A DNA stretch of 64,000 bases from Culex pipiens pallens (taxonomy: Eukaryota; Arthropoda; Insecta; Diptera; Culicidae). The stretch is from NCBI RefSeq assembly GCF_016801865.2, contig NC_068937.1, positions 73,444,813 to 73,508,812 of the forward strand, read 5' to 3'. The notes beneath the pieces were generated by a model that ran no database searches, was not told the origin of the DNA, and saw only the letters and a list, made by a program, of their open reading frames with translations. Made by a program: the position numbers and the translations under genes. The first letter of the stretch is position 1. Every line of letters begins with the position of its first letter. This document shows, piece by piece, positions 59,235 to 64,000 of the stretch.

Positions 59235-62200
59235 GGGGAGATTAACTTTGCCACATAGGGTTATTTTTTCACTGTTTGATTTTTTAAAATTTTTGTATTT
59301 AAGATATCGTAAAACCCTTTCAATCAATTGTTGTACACATCATGGAGAATGTTTGGTGAAAATATGAACATTTTTGGGGGTCATCCATAAAAACTGGGTG
59401 GTCGATAAACGACGTACTTTTGGTATTTTGATATTAACTCGAATCCAATCCGTTCAAATATAGGCAATATGGGTATCAAACTTCATGATTTTGAATGGCC
59501 CATTCAGACAAGATAATTTGAGGTCAATTTTTGGACCATGGCCACTTCGGAACCGTTTCTGGGTACCCCCCGGGAACCTATGAAGTGGCCAATATCATAT
59601 CAAAGCAAAATCCATCAATATGGGTATCAAAATTCTTCATTTTGTCAATACATCTCAAAAATGGTCTTCAAAATATTTTTCTGGCCACTGGCCACTCCGG
59701 AACCGGTTCCGGATTTCCCCCTGGGGAAATCTTCGAAGTGGCCAATGTCATATCAGAGCAAAGCCCATCAATATGGATATAAAAATTCTTCATTTTGTCA
59801 ATACATCTCAAAAATGGTCTTCCAAAATATTTTTCTGGCCACTGGACACTCCGGAACCGGTTCCGGATTTCCCCCCAGGGAAATCTTCGAAGTGGCCAAT
59901 GTCATATCAGAGCAAAGCCCATCAATATGGGTATCAAAATTCTTCATTTTGTCAATACATCTCAAAAATGGTTTTCCAAAATATTTTTCTGGCCGCTGGC
60001 CACTCCGGAACCGGTTCCGGATTTCCCCCCGGGGAAATCTTCGAAGTGGCCAAAATCATATCAGAGCAAAGACTATCAATATGGGTATCAAAATTCTTCA
60101 TTTTTTCAATACATCTCAAAAATGGTCTTCCAAAATATTTTTCTGGCCACTGGCCACTCCGGAACCGGTTCCGGATTTCCCTCCGGAGAAATCTTCGAAG
60201 TGGCCAATATCATATCAGAGCATAGCCCATCAATATGGGTATCAAAATTCTTCATTTTGTCAATACATCTCAAAAATGGTCTTCCAAAATATTTTTCTGG
60301 CCACTGGCCACTCCGGAACCGGTTCCGGATTTCCCTCCGGGGAAATCTTCGAAGTGGCCAATATCATATCAGAGCAAAGCCCATCAATATGGGTATCAAA
60401 ATTCTTCATTTTTTCAATACATCTCAAAAATGGTCTTCCAAAATATTTTTCTGGCATCTGGCCACTCCGGAACCGGTTCCGGATTTCCCTCCGGGGAAAT
60501 CTTCGAAGTGGCCAAAATCATATCAGAGCAAAGCCCATCTATATGGGTATCAAAATTCTTCATTTTGTCAATACATCTCAAAAATGGTTTTCCAAAATAT
60601 TTTTCTGGCCATTGGCCACTCCGGAACCGGTTCCGGATTCCCCCCCAATCTCAAAAATGGTCTTCCAAAATATTTTTCAAAATTCTTCATTTTGTCAATA
60701 CATCTCAAAAATGGTCTTCCAAAATATTTTTCTGGCCACTGGCCACTCCGGAACCGGTTCCGGATTTCCCTCCGGGGAAATCTTCGAAGTGGCCAATATT
60801 ATATCAGAGCAAAGCCCATCAATATGGGTATCAAAATTCTTCATTTTGTCAATACATCTCAAAAATGGTCTTCCAAAATATTTTTCTGGCCATTGGCCAC
60901 TCCGGAACCGGTTCCGGATTTCCCCCAATCTAAAAAATGGTCTTCCAAAATATTTTTCTGGCCGCTGGCCACTCCGGAACCGGTTCCGGATATCCCCCCG
61001 GGGAAATCTTCGAAGTGGCCAAAATCATATCAGAGCAAAGACCATCAATATGGGTATCAAAATTCTTCATTTTTTCAATACATCTCAAAAATGGTCTTCC
61101 AAAATATTTTTCTGGCCACTGGCCACTCCGGAACCGGTTCCGGATTTCCCTCCGGGGAAATCTTCGAAGTGGCCAATATTATATCAGAGCAAAGCCCATC
61201 AATATGGGTATCAAAATTCTTCATTTTGTCAATACATCTCAAAAATGGTCTTCCAAAATATTTTTCTGGCCATTGGCCACTCCGGAACCGGTTCCGGATT
61301 TCCCCCAATCTCAAAAATGGTCTTCCAAAATATTTTTCAAAATTCATCATTTTGTCAATACATCTCAAAAATGGTCTTCCAAAATATTTTTCTGGCCACT
61401 GGCCACTCCGGAACCGGTTCCGGATTCCCCCCCAATCTCAAAAATGGTCTTCCAAAATATTTTTCAAAATTCTTCATTTTGTCAATACATCTCAAAAATG
61501 GTCTTCCAAAATATTTTTCTGGCCACTGGACACTCCGGAACCGGTTCCGGATTCCCCCCAGGGAAATCTTCGAAGTGGCCAATATCATATCAGAGCAAAG
61601 CCCATCATTATGGGTATCAAAATTCTTCATTTTGTCAATACATCTCAAAAATGGTCTTCCAAAATATTTTTCTGGCCATTGGCCACTCCGGAACCGGTTC
61701 CGGATTCCCCCCCAATCTCAAAAATGGTCTTCCAAAATATTTTTCAAAATTCTTCATTTTGTCAATACATCTCAAAAATGGTCTTCCAAAATATTTTTCT
61801 GGCCACTGGACACTCCGGAACCGGTTCCGGATTCCCCCCAGGGAAATCTTCGAAGTGGCCAATATCATATCAGAGCAAAGCCCATCATTATGGGTATCAA
61901 AATTCTTCATTTTGTCAATACATCTCAAAAAGGGTCTTCAAAAATATTTTTCTGGCCACTTGCCACTACGGAACCGGTTCCGAATTTCCCCCCGGGAAAA
62001 TCTTCGAAGTGGCCAGAAAAATATTTTAGAAGACCAGTTTTGAGATGTATTGACAAAATGATGAATTTTGATACCCATATTGATGGGATATGCTCTGATA
62101 TGACATTGGCCACTTCGAAGATTTCCCTGGGGGAAATCCGGAACCGGTTCCGGAGTGTCCAGTGGCCAGAAAAATATTTTGGAAGACCATTTTTGAGATG

Positions 62201-64000
62201 TATTGACAAAATGAAGAATTTTTATACCCATATTGATGGGCTTTGCTTTGATATGACATTGGCCACTTCGAAGATTTCCCCGGGGGGAAATCCGGAACCG
62301 GTTCCGGAGTGGCCAGTGGCCAGAAAAATATTTTGGAAGACCATTTTTGAGATGTATTGACAAAATGAAGAATTTTGATACCCATATTGATGGGATATGC
62401 TCTGATATGATATTGGCCACTTCGAAGATTTCTCCGGGGGGAAATCCGGAACCGGTTCCGGAGTGGCCAGTGGCCAGAAAAATATTTTGGAAGACCATTT
62501 TTGAGATGTATTGAAAAAATGAAGAATTTTGATACCCATATTGATGGGCTTTGCTCTGATATGATATTGGCCACTTCGAAGATTTCCCTGGAGGGAAATC
62601 CGGAACCGGTTCCGGAGTGGCCAGTGGCCTGAAAAATATTTTGGAAGACCATTTTTGAGATGTATTGACAAAATGAAGAATTTTGATACCCATATTGATG
62701 GGCTTTGCTCTGATATGACATTGGCCACTTCGAAGATTTCCCTGGGGGGGAATCCGGAACCGGTTCCGGAGTGTCCAGTGGCCAGAAAAATATTTTGGAA
62801 GACCATTTTTGAGATGTATTGACAAAATGAAGAATTTTTATACCCATATTGATGGGCTTTGCTTTGATATGACATTGGCCACTTCGAAGATTTCCCCGGG
62901 GGGAAATCCGGAACCGGTTCCGGAGTGGCCAGTGGCCAGAAAAATATTTTGGAAGACCATTTTTGAGATGTATTGACAAAATGAAGAATTTTGATACCCA
63001 TATTGATGGGATATGCTCTGATATGATATTGGCCACTTCGAAGATTTCTCCGGGGGGAAATCCGGAACCGGTTCCGGGGTGGCCAGTGGCCAGAAAAATA
63101 TTTTGGAAGACCATTTTTGAGATGTATTGAAAAAATGAAGAATTTTGATACCCATATTGATGGTCTTCTCTCTGATATGATTTTGGCCACTTCGAAGATT
63201 TCCCCGGGGGGAAATCCGGAACCGGTTCCGGAGTGGCCAGTGGCCAGAAAAATATTTTGGAAAACCATTTTTGAGATGTATTGACAAAATGAAGAATTTT
63301 GATACCCATATTGATGGGCTTTGCTCTGATATGACATTGGCCACTTCGAAGATTTCCTTGGGGGGAAATCCGGAACCGGTTCCGGAGTGTCCAGTGGCCA
63401 GAAAAATATTTTGAAAGACCATTTTTGAGATGTATTGACAAAATGAAGAATTTTTATATCCATATTGATGGGCTTTGCTCTGATATGATATTGGCCACTT
63501 CGAAGATTTCCCCGGGGGGAAATCCGGAACCGGTTCCGGAGTGGCCAGTGGCCAGAAAAATATTTTGAAAGACCATTTTTGAGATGTATTGACAAAATGA
63601 AGAATTTTGATACCCATATTGATGGATTTTGCTTTGATATGATATTGGCCACTTCATAGGTTCCCGGGGGGTACCCAGAAACGGTTCCGAAGTGGCCATG
63701 GTCCAAAAATTGACCTCAAATTATCTTGTCTGAATGGGCCATTCAAAATCATGAAGTTTGATACCCATATTGCCTATATTTGAACGGATTGGATTCGAGT
63801 TAATATCAAAATACCAAAAGTACGTCGTTTATCGACCACCCAGTTTTTATGGATGACCCCCAAAAATGTTCATATTTTCACCAAACATTCTCCATGATGT
63901 GTACAACAATTGATTGAAAGGGTTTTACGATATCTTAAATACAAAAATTATAAAAAATCAAACAGTGAAAAAAATAACCCTATGTGGCAAAGTTAATCTC
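59235..64000. mobile_element. Giant foldback element FB2 (reaches the window end)
   Basis: Left end GGGGAGATTAACTTTGCC after TTAA (59231-59234); the window ends ...GGCAAAGTTAATCTC, its mirror, so about 3 bp are missing. Unique terminal arms (59235-59530 and 63705-64000) are mirror images. Inside, tandem units with a 154-bp period (CCGGAACCGGTTCCGG at 59697, 59851, 60005, 60159, 60313 and 60467) run to the palindrome centre near 62013 and return inverted. The left arm is longer and has shortened derivative units (about 60640-61750). No transposase gene; the 940-codon frame is a repeat artefact. Confidence 0.92.
59697..63545. repeat. 154-bp tandem repeats, both arms of FB2
   Basis: 154 is one more than a multiple of three, and the unit has no stop codon in any forward frame, so every reading frame stays open and rotates through all three translations (FFWPLATPEPVPDF, YFSGHWPLRNRFRI and NIFLATGHSGTGSGF from the same DNA). 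Each unit carries the perfect 16-bp palindrome CCGGAACCGGTTCCGG. Confidence 0.93.

Noticed and set aside
59538..62360. 940-codon open frame
   Set aside because: It runs across 154-bp tandem repeats and changes frame relative to the unit at each copy; the other two frames and the mirror arm are equally open. It is a repeat artefact.

Overview
The window reads as repeat-rich insect DNA, most likely from a mosquito (a Culex-like culicine). This is inferred from the AT-rich background, the dense small inverted-repeat transposons with TA or TTAA flanks, the tRNA-derived SINEs, the Jockey-type retrotransposon and the short 50-60 bp spliceosomal introns. No bacterial features, rRNA genes or CRISPR arrays are present. 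Nearly everything identifiable is transposable-element DNA or broken gene pieces.

Layout. 1-12.6 kb is non-coding DNA with degraded repeats, two clear small inverted-repeat elements (8.5 and 9.5-10.3 kb), a 1.4 kb inverted-repeat element (7.9-9.4 kb) and one orphan exon-like ORF (5.6 kb). At 12.65-18.13 kb lies a DNA element with CACGGAGAGA ends, split by two later insertions: a 761-bp MITE and a 2.8-kb foldback element built from 144-bp repeats. A second copy of the host element at 27.04-29.25 kb, in opposite orientation, preserves the empty insertion site. Between them are a fragment of an ORF1-only retrotransposon and several MITEs. 33.5-34.4 kb has broken gene fragments and a 408-bp promoter/first-exon segment that recurs at 43.0-43.4 kb. 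35.88-40.86 kb is the most notable object: a 4,988-bp foldback transposon with 6-bp target duplications, long near-identical inverted arms containing 150-bp tandem repeats, and between them an intact five-exon gene predicted to encode a 714-residue transposase-like protein. 41.1-43.4 kb holds a zinc-finger gene whose second exon lies in two tandem ~600-bp units, both with the same frameshift. A 100-N assembly gap is followed by a ~940-bp heptanucleotide satellite. 44.5-49.6 kb has two more copies of the 1.4-kb inverted-repeat family. 53.5-55.2 kb is a retrotransposon bounded by target duplications that carries only ORF1. 57.9-59 kb has two SINE-like units. 59.24 kb to the window end is a third, giant foldback element built from 154-bp repeats.

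How the parts relate. Three foldback elements of unrelated sequence share one design: unique terminal repeat, stop-free tandem repeats in each arm, mirror-image arms. Only the one at 35.9-40.9 kb encodes a protein, and it is the best candidate for an undescribed, possibly active system. Exon structures, family homologies and organism were judged by eye with no database search; superfamily names are tentative.
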